From positions 1 through 52,026 of the forward strand of contig JBGSIC010000017.1 of assembly GCA_041751875.1 (NCBI GenBank): a stretch of 52,026 bases of DNA, given 5' to 3'. Shown here piece after piece: positions 1 through 8,765 of the stretch. Under the pieces are notes generated by a model that ran no database searches, had not been told where the DNA came from, and worked only from the letters and a program-made list of their open reading frames with translations. Numbering within the stretch: position 1 is the first letter of the stretch; every line of letters begins with the position of its first letter. A program made the position numbers and the translations under genes. The DNA is from JBGSIC01 sp041751875. Lineage in GTDB: Bacteria > Bdellovibrionota > FAC87 > UBA2466 > JACKAF01.

Positions 1-1037
1 ATCCTGCGGACTGGCCGGGAAAAATTTCGGCCATCCATTGGGTCTACTGCGAGATCGTGCGAAGAATCGTTCAGGGAGAAATAGCGAGTATTATCGTGCA
101 AGACAAAACGCACGAGAATAAAGCCAAACAGTTTTTGCAGAAGTCTCATGTGCCCTTAGAAAACGTAGAGTTCTTTCGGTGCGCCACGGACCGGGGTTGG
201 TTGCGCGATTCGGGGCCCACTTTTGTCGTTAATGGCAAAGATGTTGCCGTAAGCCGCTTTGGTTTTAATGCCTGGGCACGCTATCCCAACTGGAAGAAAG
301 ACGTTCAACTGACGGGAAAAATCGCCAAGAAACGGAAACTCAAATTATTCCCGGTAGAGCACAAGAAAAAGATGGTAACGCTTGAAGGCGGAAGTATCGA
401 CGCTAACGGCACGGGAAGTCTTCTCACCACGGAAGAATGCCTGCTGGATACCAAAGTACAAGTTCGCAACCCCGGATTGGAACGTGCGGACTATGAACAA
501 CTTTTCAAAGACTACTTGGGCGTCACGAATACGATTTGGCTGGGCAAAGGCATCGCGGGCGATGATACGCACGGGCATGTCGATGACATTTGCCGTTTTG
601 TGAATAAGAACACGGTCGTGCTCGCCTACGAAAGAAGCGCGAAAGATCCCAATCAGGTGGTTTTGGAAGAAAACCGAGAGCGACTGCAAGAAGCGCGAAC
701 GGAGGATGGCAGCCGCCTAGAAGTGGTCAGGCTTCCCATGCCCTCGCCGCTTTATTTCTCTAAGTTGCGATTGCCCGCGAGCTACGCCAATTTTTACATC
801 ACCAATCACGCGGTATTGGTGCCGACCTTTAATGATCCCAAAGATCGCACAGCGCTAGGAATTTTATCCGAACTCTTTCCTCAGAGAAGCGTCATCGGAA
901 TTCACGCGACTGATCTTGTGTGGGGTTTTGGCACGCTTCACTGCCTCACCCACGAAGAACCAGCGCCTGCGAGTAAAACGCCTCAGCGGCTTTCTGAGTC
1001 CGTAAGCGAAACGGATTCGGAAGCGGGTGAAACGTAA
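1..1037 (+). CDS. Agmatine deiminase / peptidyl-arginine deiminase family protein (5' partial)
   Basis: The reading frame is open from base 3, so the N-terminus lies before the window; the first visible residues (PADWPGKISAIHWVYCEIV) match the usual N-terminal region of this family, and the GTG at 57 is internal. Family hallmarks follow: RDSGPTFVV, the EGGSID block, LLTTEECLL, DTHGHVDD and a C-terminal GFGTLHCLTHEEP segment holding the likely catalytic cysteine. The family hydrolyses agmatine to N-carbamoylputrescine and ammonia in polyamine synthesis, or deiminates related guanidino substrates. The C-terminus has a short Ser/Glu-rich tail that overlaps a convergent gene by 55 bases. The family is clear; agmatine as the substrate is inferred. 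Confidence 0.9.
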   Translation, partial: PADWPGKISAIHWVYCEIVRRIVQGEIASIIVQDKTHENKAKQFLQKSHVPLENVEFFRCATDRGWLRDSGPTFVVNGKDVAVSRFGFNAWARYPNWKKDVQLTGKIAKKRKLKLFPVEHKKKMVTLEGGSIDANGTGSLLTTEECLLDTKVQVRNPGLERADYEQLFKDYLGVTNTIWLGKGIAGDDTHGHVDDICRFVNKNTVVLAYERSAKDPNQVVLEENRERLQEARTEDGSRLEVVRLPMPSPLYFSKLRLPASYANFYITNHAVLVPTFNDPKDRTALGILSELFPQRSVIGIHATDLVWGFGTLHCLTHEEPAPASKTPQRLSESVSETDSEAGET

Positions 1038-1345
1038 GCATAAAGTTCAGGTACCGACTCACAGTAGTTGATGATGGGGTCTTGCCCATAGTCCATCACG
1101 CAAACGGTCTGCCCTTCCTCAGTGACAACACGGCGGTATTCCTTGGTGCCCTGACAGTACATGTCATTCTGTGTGCGCGTGCAGACTTTCTTTCCTTCCT
1201 CGAGCGATCCGCTAATCCAACTATATCCCAGCGGGGAAGAATCGCAGGCATTGCCCTTCTCCGTCACGTAGTTGCGCACACAAACCCAATCGGTAGCAAG
1301 AACGCCCTGGCTTACTACTAAACCCAGTAGAAAAACCCATTTCAT
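983..1345 (-). CDS. Small secreted cysteine-containing protein, function unknown
   Basis: A 120-residue protein with a clear Sec signal peptide (MKWVFLLGLVVSQGVLA, probable cleavage near residue 17-18) and six cysteines in the mature part, spaced as if forming disulfides. I do not recognise a family. The ATG is preceded by a GAGG-type ribosome site, and a plausible promoter lies 46 bases upstream. Its last 18 codons overlap tail-to-tail with the deiminase gene on the other strand, so the Ser/Glu-rich C-termini of both proteins are read from the same bases. The C-terminal 18 residues are therefore the least certain part. It is likely exported to the periplasm or beyond. Confidence 0.65.
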   Translation of the reverse strand: MKWVFLLGLVVSQGVLATDWVCVRNYVTEKGNACDSSPLGYSWISGSLEEGKKVCTRTQNDMYCQGTKEYRRVVTEEGQTVCVMDYGQDPIINYCESVPELYAYVSPASESVSLTDSESR

Positions 1346-1390
1346 TTGGAACCTCAGATTGATGGTAGAGATTTATTTGAGAGCGCTTTA

Positions 1391-1419
1391 AGGATAACCG
1401 ACCCCCTGGTTCCTTACAA
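1391..1419 (-). promoter_or_regulatory. Candidate sigma-70-type promoter for the small secreted protein
   Basis: On the minus strand a TTGTAA hexamer (1414-1419) and a TATCCT hexamer (1391-1396) are separated by exactly 17 bases, about 46 bases upstream of the ATG at 1345. Both hexamers match the consensus at four of six positions. This is a sequence match only. Confidence 0.35.
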
Positions 1420-1465
1420 CGCCGTCTCGTCAGCCGCGTGACAGACCGCTTCCTCTTCAGTAAAA

Positions 1466-1496
1466 GTTCTAAAAGGTGCCTGGCACCTTTTGGAAC
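1466..1496. repeat. Palindromic element with AGGTGCC/GGCACCT core
   Basis: AAAAGGTGCC and GGCACCTTTT face each other around a single central base (1471-1491), so the core is a perfect odd-length palindrome; the outer GTTCT and GGAAC extend it with one mismatch. As RNA it could form an 8-bp stem with a 5-base loop followed by U residues, and so could act as a terminator. It shares AGGTG[CT]C ends with elements at 19311-19355 and 31656-31735. It ends two bases before the mutY ATG. Confidence 0.7.
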
Positions 1497-1498
1497 CT

Positions 1499-2551
1499 AT
1501 GACTCTTGATAGAAAAACAGCGCGCAAACTTGAAGGTTGGTACGCCAAGCACCACCGTCCTCTTCCCTGGCGCGAAACGCGCGACCCTTATTCCATTTGG
1601 ATTTCCGAAGTCATGCTGCAACAAACGCAAGTCAATGCAGTGATTCCGTACTATCAACGTTTCCTGGGCTTGTGGCCAACGGTCGGCAAACTTGCCAAAG
1701 CAAAAGAGGCGGCAGTCTTTGCGGCGTGGTCGGGGCTTGGCTACTACTCCCGCGCACGCAACCTAATGAAAGGCGCCCAATTTTTGGAGGCCCATCACGG
1801 GGGAACTTTTCCCCGTGATCGTAAAGCGATTCTGGCAACACCCGGCATTGGGCCATACACCGCCGGCGCTATCCTAAGCATTGCGTTCAACCTGAGAGAG
1901 CCGCTTGTCGATGGCAACGTTATCCGTGTCTTTGCGCGCTATTTCGGAGAGAAACGCTTTGTGGAAGACAAAGCGACACAACTCGATTTTTGGGATAAAG
2001 CCCGAGCTTGGGTGGAAGTCGCAAAGAGTCCTCGCGAATTTAACCAAGCTCTCATGGAGCTAGGCGCTTTGATTTGCACGAAGGGGCAACCCAAGTGCGC
2101 GCAGTGTCCTTTAGTTTTAAATTGCTACGCTTACGCCAATGAGGCACAAGCCGTCCTGCCCAGACGAAAACCTAAACGGAAAGCCGTCGACCTCAAATGG
2201 GTCGGCGTAGTCCTTGAATGGGAAGGAAAGCTGTTTCTTCGCCAAAACACCGAAGAGAATTGGTGGACAGGCTTATGGGACTTTCCCTACGAAGAAAACG
2301 CGGAGGACTTAACTACCCGATTAAAAACGCTGCAAAAAAAGTATCCCGAAGTAGAAGAATGGAATCTTCTTGCCCCGCAGAAACACACCGTCACCCACCA
2401 TCGCATTGAAATGGTGCCCGTGCACGGCCGCTGCGCACGACTTCCCCGCCCCTCAGTCCCTGGAAAATGGTGGACCCCCAAAGCGCTGAAAAAAGCGCCG
2501 GTTTCTTCTCTCGTAAAGAAAGTTTTGTCGTCTTACGAGTCAGGAAGTTAA
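1499..2551 (+). CDS. mutY: A/G-specific adenine glycosylase MutY
   Basis: This base-excision repair enzyme removes adenine paired with 8-oxoguanine. The N-terminal catalytic domain shows SEVMLQQTQV with the catalytic Glu, the helix-hairpin-helix LATPGIGPYTAGAI and the catalytic Asp in LVDGNVIRV. A [4Fe-4S] cluster motif follows as C-x6-C-x2-C-x5-C (CTKGQPKC...C...C). The C-terminal third resembles the NUDIX-like 8-oxoG recognition domain. Length (350 residues) is normal. I place the start at the ATG at 1499; the TTG at 1490 lies inside a palindromic repeat and adds only three residues. No clear Shine-Dalgarno sequence precedes the ATG, which is unusual. Confidence 0.96.
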   Translation: MTLDRKTARKLEGWYAKHHRPLPWRETRDPYSIWISEVMLQQTQVNAVIPYYQRFLGLWPTVGKLAKAKEAAVFAAWSGLGYYSRARNLMKGAQFLEAHHGGTFPRDRKAILATPGIGPYTAGAILSIAFNLREPLVDGNVIRVFARYFGEKRFVEDKATQLDFWDKARAWVEVAKSPREFNQALMELGALICTKGQPKCAQCPLVLNCYAYANEAQAVLPRRKPKRKAVDLKWVGVVLEWEGKLFLRQNTEENWWTGLWDFPYEENAEDLTTRLKTLQKKYPEVEEWNLLAPQKHTVTHHRIEMVPVHGRCARLPRPSVPGKWWTPKALKKAPVSSLVKKVLSSYESGS

Positions 2552-2666
2552 GATAGGCCCGAAAACGGGCGGGACGGCCTGAGGAATAAAGAACTTCTCT
2601 CTCTTCCCCTCTCATTATATAGATTAGGCGCTCGATACAGATTCGGCATCATTCAAGGAGACGTAA

Positions 2667-5024
2667 GTGGCTGGAAAAATGGATATTTATCAGGAATCGC
2701 TGATTTACCACTCCAAGGGCCGGCCAGGTAAGCTTGCCATTATCCCCACCAAGTCTTTCCAAACCCAACGCGATCTCTCGTTAGCGTACTCCCCTGGGGT
2801 CGCTCAACCCTGCATGGAAATTTACAAGAACCCCGCAGACAGCCTGAAGTACACGGCCCGCGGGAATTTGGTGGCGGTCATTTCCAACGGAACGGCGGTT
2901 TTAGGTTTAGGTAACCTCGGCGCGACAGCCTGCAAACCTGTGATGGAAGGCAAAGCCATTCTCTTTAAGAAGTTTGCCGACATCGACGTGTTTGATATCG
3001 AGGTCAACACCGAAGACCCCGTTGCATTCGTAAATTGCGTGAAGTTGCTCGAGCCGACATTCGGTGGAATTAACCTTGAGGACATCAAAGCACCAGAATG
3101 CTTTTACATCGAACAAGAACTCAAGAAGCACATGAACATCCCGGTGTTTCATGACGACCAACACGGTACGGCGATTATCTCCGGAGCGGCTCTCTTAAAT
3201 GCTCTGGACCTGGTCGAGAAAGATATCGACAAAATCCAAGTCGTCTTCAGTGGCGGCGGAGCCGCTGCAATCGCGTGCGCCCGCCTGTACGAGTCGATGG
3301 GGGTGAAAAAGAAAAACATTATTCTTTGCGACAGCCGAGGCGTTGTCTACAAGGGCCGCAAAGAAGGAATGAACGAATTTAAATCGGAGTTTGAAAGCAC
3401 CACCACAGCACGAACTCTTTCCGACGCGATGGATGGAGCAGACGTGTTTTGCGGTTTATCGGTCAAAGGGGCGGTAACCCCAGAGATGGTGAAGTCGATG
3501 GGCAAAAAACCTATTGTGTTTGCCATGGCGAATCCCGATCCTGAAATTAGCTACCCGGACGCGATCAAAGCGCGCAAAGATATTATTATGGCGACCGGCC
3601 GCTCTGACTATCCCAATCAGGTAAACAACGTGCTGGGTTTCCCCTTCATTTTCAGAGGCGCGCTGGATGCTCAAGCCACCTCAATCAACGAAGCCATGAA
3701 GCTTGCCGCGGTCAAAGCGCTCGCACAACTTGCACGCGAAGACAGCTCTGCCGAAGTCTCCCGCGCTTATGACGGAAAACACTTTCGCTTCGGGCCTGAG
3801 TACATTATTCCGAAGCCTTTCGATTCGCGCGCTCTCACACGAGTGGCCCCTGCCGTCGCGTTGGCCGCGATGGAAAGCGGGGTCGCCCGGAAAAAGATCG
3901 ACCCACAAGCTTACGTGGTTGAACTCGAAAAGCGACTGGGAGTGCGCCAAAGTTTCGTGCGTTCACTCAAAGACAAAATTCAGGTGAGCGAAACGGCGAA
4001 GCAACCCTTACCCAAACTGGTCTTTCCGGAAGGGACCAATCATAAAATTTTGCGTGCCGCAGAACTAATTCTGCAGGAAGAAATTGCGCAGCCCATTCTT
4101 TTGGGAAATGAAACCCGCATTCAGGCAGCGATTGACGAACTTGGCCTAGTGGGTCTTAAGCAACTTGCGCAGATTATTTCGCCGAATACGTCCCCTGAAC
4201 GAAAAGTATATGCCGAAGAATTCTTCGAGTTGAGAAAGCGCAAGGGTGTCTCTCAAGACCAAGCCTATTCGATGATGAAGCAGGAGGGCTACTACGGGTC
4301 GATGATGGTGCGTTTGGGCCATGCCGATGGCCTTTTAAGCGGAATTACCCGATCTTATCCCGATACCATTCGCCCCTTTCTCGAAACCGTTGGCGCGCGA
4401 AAGGGAATGAAAATCTCGGGCATTTACATGATGCTCTTTAAGGAGCGCGTGCTTTTTTTAGCAGATACGACCGTAAATATCGATCCCACGTCTCATGATT
4501 TGGCGGATATTGCCATTTGCGCGGCTGAAGCGGCACTCTTCTTGGGATACGTTCCCAAAGTGGCGATGCTGTCCTTTAGCAATTTTGGTAGCAACAATCA
4601 TCCCTCGGCACAAAAAGTTCGAGAAGCGACCCAGATCGTTAAGCTTCGTCGCCCGGACATTATTATTGATGGTGAGATGCAAGCAGACACCGCGGTCGTG
4701 CCTGAAATTGTGGACGAAGTGTTTCCATTCTGCGAAGTAAAAGGGGGAGCAAACGTGTTGGTGTTCCCGGATCTGCAGTCAGCAAACGTCTGCTACAAGC
4801 TGTTGCAGCGCGTGGGCGGCGCAGAAGCCATCGGTCCCATCCTGGTGGGAATGAACAAACCAATCAACGTACTGCAGCGCACTGCCGATGTTGATGAAAT
4901 CATCAACATGGCGATGTTCACGGTGCTAGAGATTCAGGCGCAGGGTGATCCCCACGCGGCTTACGCTGATCAAACGCCACCTACAGACAAAGCCAAAACA
5001 AAAACGAAAACCAGCAAGCGCTAA
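2667..5024 (+). CDS. maeB: NADP-dependent malic enzyme with C-terminal phosphotransacetylase-like domain
   Basis: A 785-residue protein starting at GTG behind a strong AAGGAG site. It converts malate to pyruvate and CO2 with NAD(P)+. The N-terminal ~430 residues are malic enzyme: SLAYSPGVAQPC, the substrate/metal segment EDIKAPECF and the HDDQHGTA block, then the nucleotide-binding VVFSGGGAAAIA. From about residue 440 a phosphate acetyl/butyryl-transferase domain begins (PKLVFPEGTNHKILRA). In MaeB-type enzymes this domain is regulatory (acetyl-CoA sensing) and not catalytic. The total is slightly longer than usual because of a Lys/Thr-rich tail (KAKTKTKTSKR). The gene is probably monocistronic; the next gene is convergent and starts 8 bases after the stop. 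Confidence 0.95.
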   Translation: MAGKMDIYQESLIYHSKGRPGKLAIIPTKSFQTQRDLSLAYSPGVAQPCMEIYKNPADSLKYTARGNLVAVISNGTAVLGLGNLGATACKPVMEGKAILFKKFADIDVFDIEVNTEDPVAFVNCVKLLEPTFGGINLEDIKAPECFYIEQELKKHMNIPVFHDDQHGTAIISGAALLNALDLVEKDIDKIQVVFSGGGAAAIACARLYESMGVKKKNIILCDSRGVVYKGRKEGMNEFKSEFESTTTARTLSDAMDGADVFCGLSVKGAVTPEMVKSMGKKPIVFAMANPDPEISYPDAIKARKDIIMATGRSDYPNQVNNVLGFPFIFRGALDAQATSINEAMKLAAVKALAQLAREDSSAEVSRAYDGKHFRFGPEYIIPKPFDSRALTRVAPAVALAAMESGVARKKIDPQAYVVELEKRLGVRQSFVRSLKDKIQVSETAKQPLPKLVFPEGTNHKILRAAELILQEEIAQPILLGNETRIQAAIDELGLVGLKQLAQIISPNTSPERKVYAEEFFELRKRKGVSQDQAYSMMKQEGYYGSMMVRLGHADGLLSGITRSYPDTIRPFLETVGARKGMKISGIYMMLFKERVLFLADTTVNIDPTSHDLADIAICAAEAALFLGYVPKVAMLSFSNFGSNNHPSAQKVREATQIVKLRRPDIIIDGEMQADTAVVPEIVDEVFPFCEVKGGANVLVFPDLQSANVCYKLLQRVGGAEAIGPILVGMNKPINVLQRTADVDEIINMAMFTVLEIQAQGDPHAAYADQTPPTDKAKTKTKTSKR

Positions 5025-5032
5025 AATAGCGA

Positions 5033-5800
5033 TTAGCTCCAGCTACCGATGTTGAGGTTAAAGCCACCAAAGCCGATGCCTAAACCGAAGTAGTCCGAGC
5101 TGCCGTAGCCGCTGTAACCACCACCGTAGCCATAACCATAACCGCCGCCGACGGAACCGTAACCATAGCCGTATCCACCGCCGTAACCCGCTCCGTAGCC
5201 CGAGCCGCTGCAGGTATTAGGATACTGCATCGTGCACATTTGGCCGGAACCGGCACCGTATCCGTATCCGCCACCATAGCCATATCCACCATAAGCACCG
5301 CCGTACGAGCCATAACCTGATCCGTAATACGCACCGTAACCATAACCGTAAGCCGCATAGGGATCATAAGTGCCGTAGGCTGAACCGTACCCGCCGTAAC
5401 CGTAACCATATCCGCTACCGTAACCGCCGCCGTAGCCGTAAGGATATTGCGTGTAGGGATTCGAACCGTAGTATCCGCCGTAACCGGCACCGTAACCTGA
5501 ACCCGTGCAGTTATTGGGATACTGCATGGTGCAAACTTGGTTGTAACCGCCGTAGTTATTGTAGTTGGGGTACATCACTGAGCTCTGACCGTAACCACCG
5601 TAACTTCCATAACCATTGTAATAATTTTGATTTGTGTAATCAGTATAAGGGGCAGGAGTGCCGCCGTAGTAGTCCGCGTTGATCGGGCGATTGGAACCCA
5701 AGCTTTGCACGCTGCTACGATGCAAATTTTCAGCATTGGCTGCACTGGCCAGAAACAAACCCACTACGATCAACTTAGAAGCTATGCGCAACGTATTCAT
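5033..5800 (-). CDS. Secreted Gly/Tyr-rich repetitive protein with two CTMQYPN cysteine motifs
   Basis: A 255-residue protein with a Sec signal peptide (cleavage likely after ASAANA) and a mature chain made mostly of Gly, Tyr, Ser and Ala in GYG-type repeats. Two near-identical segments, CTMQYPNNCTGSGYG and CTMQYPNTCSGSGYG, each bring two cysteines and sit about 100 residues apart, so the low-complexity chain may be pinned by local disulfides. The C-terminus (GLGIGFGGFNLNIG) is a more hydrophobic, beta-like segment. No family is recognised. A surface-coat, adhesive or matrix role is conceivable by composition only. A distant compositional relative lies at 37330-37776. Confidence 0.75.
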   Translation of the reverse strand: MNTLRIASKLIVVGLFLASAANAENLHRSSVQSLGSNRPINADYYGGTPAPYTDYTNQNYYNGYGSYGGYGQSSVMYPNYNNYGGYNQVCTMQYPNNCTGSGYGAGYGGYYGSNPYTQYPYGYGGGYGSGYGYGYGGYGSAYGTYDPYAAYGYGYGAYYGSGYGSYGGAYGGYGYGGGYGYGAGSGQMCTMQYPNTCSGSGYGAGYGGGYGYGYGSVGGGYGYGYGGGYSGYGSSDYFGLGIGFGGFNLNIGSWS

Positions 5801-5975
5801 CCTTACACCACCCTAAAAATCCGCCGATCGATTTCGGCGCCACTGCATCCAAAAAGCACAGACCGTACCAGCAGCCCCTTTCAAAAAAGTCAGCTACTTA
5901 GCCTTTTTGATTCGTATTCCGACGAAATACGGCACTCAATTGTCAGTTTTGTGGACAGTAAAAGGGATAGGGAAT

Positions 5976-7169
5976 CTAGGAGAGTGTAGCTACAGCCCGG
6001 AGGCAGGACAGAAAAAGCTGTGAGCTTTTTGCGAAGTCCTCATAAACAACAAGTGAAAATCCAAGCGTAACAAATAAAAGAGTGAGGCCGATGCGCACGG
6101 GCACAAAACAGGGGTGAGCAAGGCTTTTGTTCAAACGAGGAAACTTTCTGACTGCTCTTCCCCAAATCGCCCAAAGGGAAAGACCCGTCCCGTGAAATAA
6201 CCCCCAGAGAAGCCAGTTCAAAGTAGCTCCGTGCCATAACCCCATGACGATCATGGAACCCTGAGCCGCTATCCACGGTTTTCGCGTCATGCCGAACAGG
6301 GGAAAATAAATGTTGTTTCGACACCACTGAGAAAGCGAAATATGCCAACGTTGCCAGTAGTCGCTGATATTGCGCGCCGAAAAGGGCGATTTAAAATTCT
6401 CGATGATGCGAAAACCAAACAAAGCCGATAGCCCTATCGCGATATCGGTATAGGCCGAAAGATCAACGTAAGCTCTGATAAGCATCAAGGCGGAGAAGGC
6501 AACCGCCTTGAGCCCGTGGGCGCCGTGCTCGGCGATAAACGCAATTTTGCCATCAAACATCTCGGAGAAAAGGAGCTCGAGAATCACGAGCTTCTTGAAA
6601 AATCCCCAAACTGCTCGGCGGATCCCCTGATTAAACAATTCACCGTCAAAATTGACACTCTGCTTGTCATAAAAACCTCGGTACGTTTCCAGCGGACCCG
6701 CAGGCAGCGTGGGAAAGAAACTTAAAAAAGTGAGCATTTCTTCGAACGTAACTTGCTTGAGTGTACCCCGGTAACATTCCAGTAGGAGTTGGATCGATTT
6801 GAAAACGAAGTAGCTAAGGCCTAGCGGCATGAGAATGACCCGCTCTGTCCATCCCATAGCAGGCCCGAGCGCCGCGAGGGCCAAAAAGCCATACTTTCCC
6901 ACCCCCAAACACAGAAGCAGCATCCCGATCCCAGCTAAAACCCATGCTCCCTTTGCACCCTTTCCTTTAGTTATTTGTTGGGCGCACGCAAACACTACGG
7001 CTATCAACAAAATCATAGTTAGGGGAAATACGGGATGGAGTAGTCCCAAAAGGCCCAGCGATACGACACTCAGAAGCCAGCGCTTGAGTGAAGCATTTCT
7101 CAGAAAGCCCCAATAGAAAAACAAGGTGAGAGCGAGCACGGCGAGCAGAATGGGAGAATAAAGACTCAT
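5976..7169 (-). CDS. DltB-like MBOAT membrane O-acyltransferase
   Basis: A 397-residue multi-pass membrane protein of the MBOAT family, which moves acyl groups from a cytoplasmic carrier to an envelope acceptor. The FPTLPAGPLETYRGF block (about 152-166) resembles DltB more than AlgI. ENFKSPFSARNISDYWQRWH (about 257-276) and MGLWHGA with the invariant catalytic His (about 313) are canonical. Its ATG abuts the stop codon of the ligase upstream (7170) with no gap, so the two are co-translated. An SGNH partner, an acyl carrier protein and a DltX-like microprotein lie 2-3 kb upstream on the same strand. I infer a Dlt-like acyl transfer role; donor and acceptor are unknown. Confidence 0.9.
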   Translation of the reverse strand: MSLYSPILLAVLALTLFFYWGFLRNASLKRWLLSVVSLGLLGLLHPVFPLTMILLIAVVFACAQQITKGKGAKGAWVLAGIGMLLLCLGVGKYGFLALAALGPAMGWTERVILMPLGLSYFVFKSIQLLLECYRGTLKQVTFEEMLTFLSFFPTLPAGPLETYRGFYDKQSVNFDGELFNQGIRRAVWGFFKKLVILELLFSEMFDGKIAFIAEHGAHGLKAVAFSALMLIRAYVDLSAYTDIAIGLSALFGFRIIENFKSPFSARNISDYWQRWHISLSQWCRNNIYFPLFGMTRKPWIAAQGSMIVMGLWHGATLNWLLWGLFHGTGLSLWAIWGRAVRKFPRLNKSLAHPCFVPVRIGLTLLFVTLGFSLVVYEDFAKSSQLFLSCLRAVATLS

Positions 7170-8612
7170 CTAGAGTTCGATGGCAGCAACGTCCCTCAGG
7201 CCGGTTCGTTGCACTTTGCCCGATCCGGTGCGAGGAATCGAATGAACTGCGTGGATTCGTTTGGGTACCATAGGAGGCGGAAGGACAGCGCGAAGTTGTT
7301 TGAGGAAGCTCGCTTCGTTGTAGCGGCCATTAGGCACCACATAAGCGTGCGGCACTTTACCAAGAAAAACATCGGCAACCGCAAGTACGGCGGCGTCTAA
7401 ACACATTCCCGTTTTCAAAATGGCCTCATGAACCTGAATAGTAGAAACTTTTTCGGCACCCGATTTAAAAATGTCGTCTTTACGACCCTTCAGCCACAGA
7501 TAGCCCTCACCATCGAGGTAGCCAAAATCTCCTGTGGGAAACTCTTCGGTCGAAGACAGTCCGAGGTATCCCTGCATCAGCATGGAACCGCGCACGTGAA
7601 TTTCTCCCATTTCCCCGGGGTTGGCGATTGTACCTTCGGAAGTCTTCACGCAAACCTTCATCCCAGGTAAGGGCTTGCCCACACTACCGCGCTTGTCTTT
7701 TTTATGATTCGGCGGGAGCAAACATAAACGTCCCCCTACTTCGGTCAACCCGTACGCCGTACAAATGCCCAGGTGCGGAAACTTCTCGGCCGCCTCGTCA
7801 ATGGTATCGATCGGAAGATGATCGCCAGAGCTCATCCAGAAACGGATTTGGGACGGAAACTCTTCGGCCGAAACGGTTTCCACCAAGCGAATGAGATGGG
7901 TGGGTGCGCCTCCAAAAGCGGAGCAACCGGACTTCTCCATCAAGTCCACCATATTCTTCCCAAAATAAAATCCGTTACGAGCAACCACACTGCCCTGCAC
8001 GCTTAAAAGAGTCAGGAAATGCGATAAGGTGCTGGTGTAATACGGTGGGGTGTTTACAAATATTTTTTCGTCTTGAGAAAAACCCAAGGCCTTTGCCGTT
8101 TCCAACGCGTTTCCGGAAATTCCCGCGAGCGTGAGTCGGACCCCTTTGGAGACTCCCGTGGAACCAGAGGTAAACAAAATCATCGCCGTTGCGTCGGCAC
8201 TTATAGGGGAGAGATCTTGAGGCGCACGGCGTGCTGCCATCTCAATATAACGTAAGGTAGGAATGCCCATTCCCACCATTCCCTCACCCCCCTGCATCAA
8301 GAGTAACTTCACATCGGCCTGGGCGAGAAGGTGTTCCTGCTGTTCGTTCGACAAGCTGAGATTAATCGGAACAGCGACATTGCCTGCCATCCAACAACCA
8401 AAAAGGGCGGCGAAAGAGCTTCCGTGATCTCTCGCTAAAATTCCAACCGATGCCCCTCGTACTACGCCGCTGCGCCGAATTTGGTCGGCAAGTGAGGCGG
8501 CTTGATAGTAGAAACGCGAGTAGCTAAAAACGCCTTCAGGCGCGTCGAGCAACAGCTTTTCCGGGGTGAGGTGAGCTTGGTCGCGCAAGCGCGCGAGAAT
8601 GGTAGTTTCCAT
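7170..8612 (-). CDS. AMP-dependent acyl ligase (DltA-like position in the pathway)
   Basis: An adenylate-forming enzyme of 480 residues from ATG 8612; a longer TTG start at 8663 adds 17 residues and has a possible AAAGG site. Visible motifs are the P-loop ILFTSGSTGVSKG (about 145-157), AYGLTEVGG, the GDFGYLDGEGYLWLKGRKDD hinge and the C-terminal catalytic Lys in PRTGSGKVQR. It should activate a carboxylic acid as acyl-AMP and load the neighbouring carrier protein or CoA. In D-alanine-specific DltA a conserved FCGE motif with a chirality-selecting Cys is expected; the equivalent place here reads WMSSGDHLP. D-alanine is therefore doubtful as the substrate, and a short or medium acyl group is possible. 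Confidence 0.88.
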   Translation of the reverse strand: METTILARLRDQAHLTPEKLLLDAPEGVFSYSRFYYQAASLADQIRRSGVVRGASVGILARDHGSSFAALFGCWMAGNVAVPINLSLSNEQQEHLLAQADVKLLLMQGGEGMVGMGIPTLRYIEMAARRAPQDLSPISADATAMILFTSGSTGVSKGVRLTLAGISGNALETAKALGFSQDEKIFVNTPPYYTSTLSHFLTLLSVQGSVVARNGFYFGKNMVDLMEKSGCSAFGGAPTHLIRLVETVSAEEFPSQIRFWMSSGDHLPIDTIDEAAEKFPHLGICTAYGLTEVGGRLCLLPPNHKKDKRGSVGKPLPGMKVCVKTSEGTIANPGEMGEIHVRGSMLMQGYLGLSSTEEFPTGDFGYLDGEGYLWLKGRKDDIFKSGAEKVSTIQVHEAILKTGMCLDAAVLAVADVFLGKVPHAYVVPNGRYNEASFLKQLRAVLPPPMVPKRIHAVHSIPRTGSGKVQRTGLRDVAAIEL

Positions 8613-8765
8613 GTTGGGATCTGGCTTGTTGTGGGTTTGAAAAAGAGTGGCCGGAGAGGCCAAAGAGGACCTTTAATAATGATACGTCGGCGAGCCGGCA
8701 GAAACAAGGCTCGCTTTTGGCAGACCGGCTAGCTTGAAGCAAGCCAGTCCGTGTATGCTTATCTT

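Noticed and set aside
2557..2570. GCCCGAAAACGGGC hairpin after mutY as a terminator
   Set aside because: The stem is short and no T run follows, so termination is not supported.
5080..5490. 136-residue Thr/Ala/Val-rich minus-strand frame
   Set aside because: It is a shifted reading of the GYG repeats of the secreted Gly/Tyr-rich protein.
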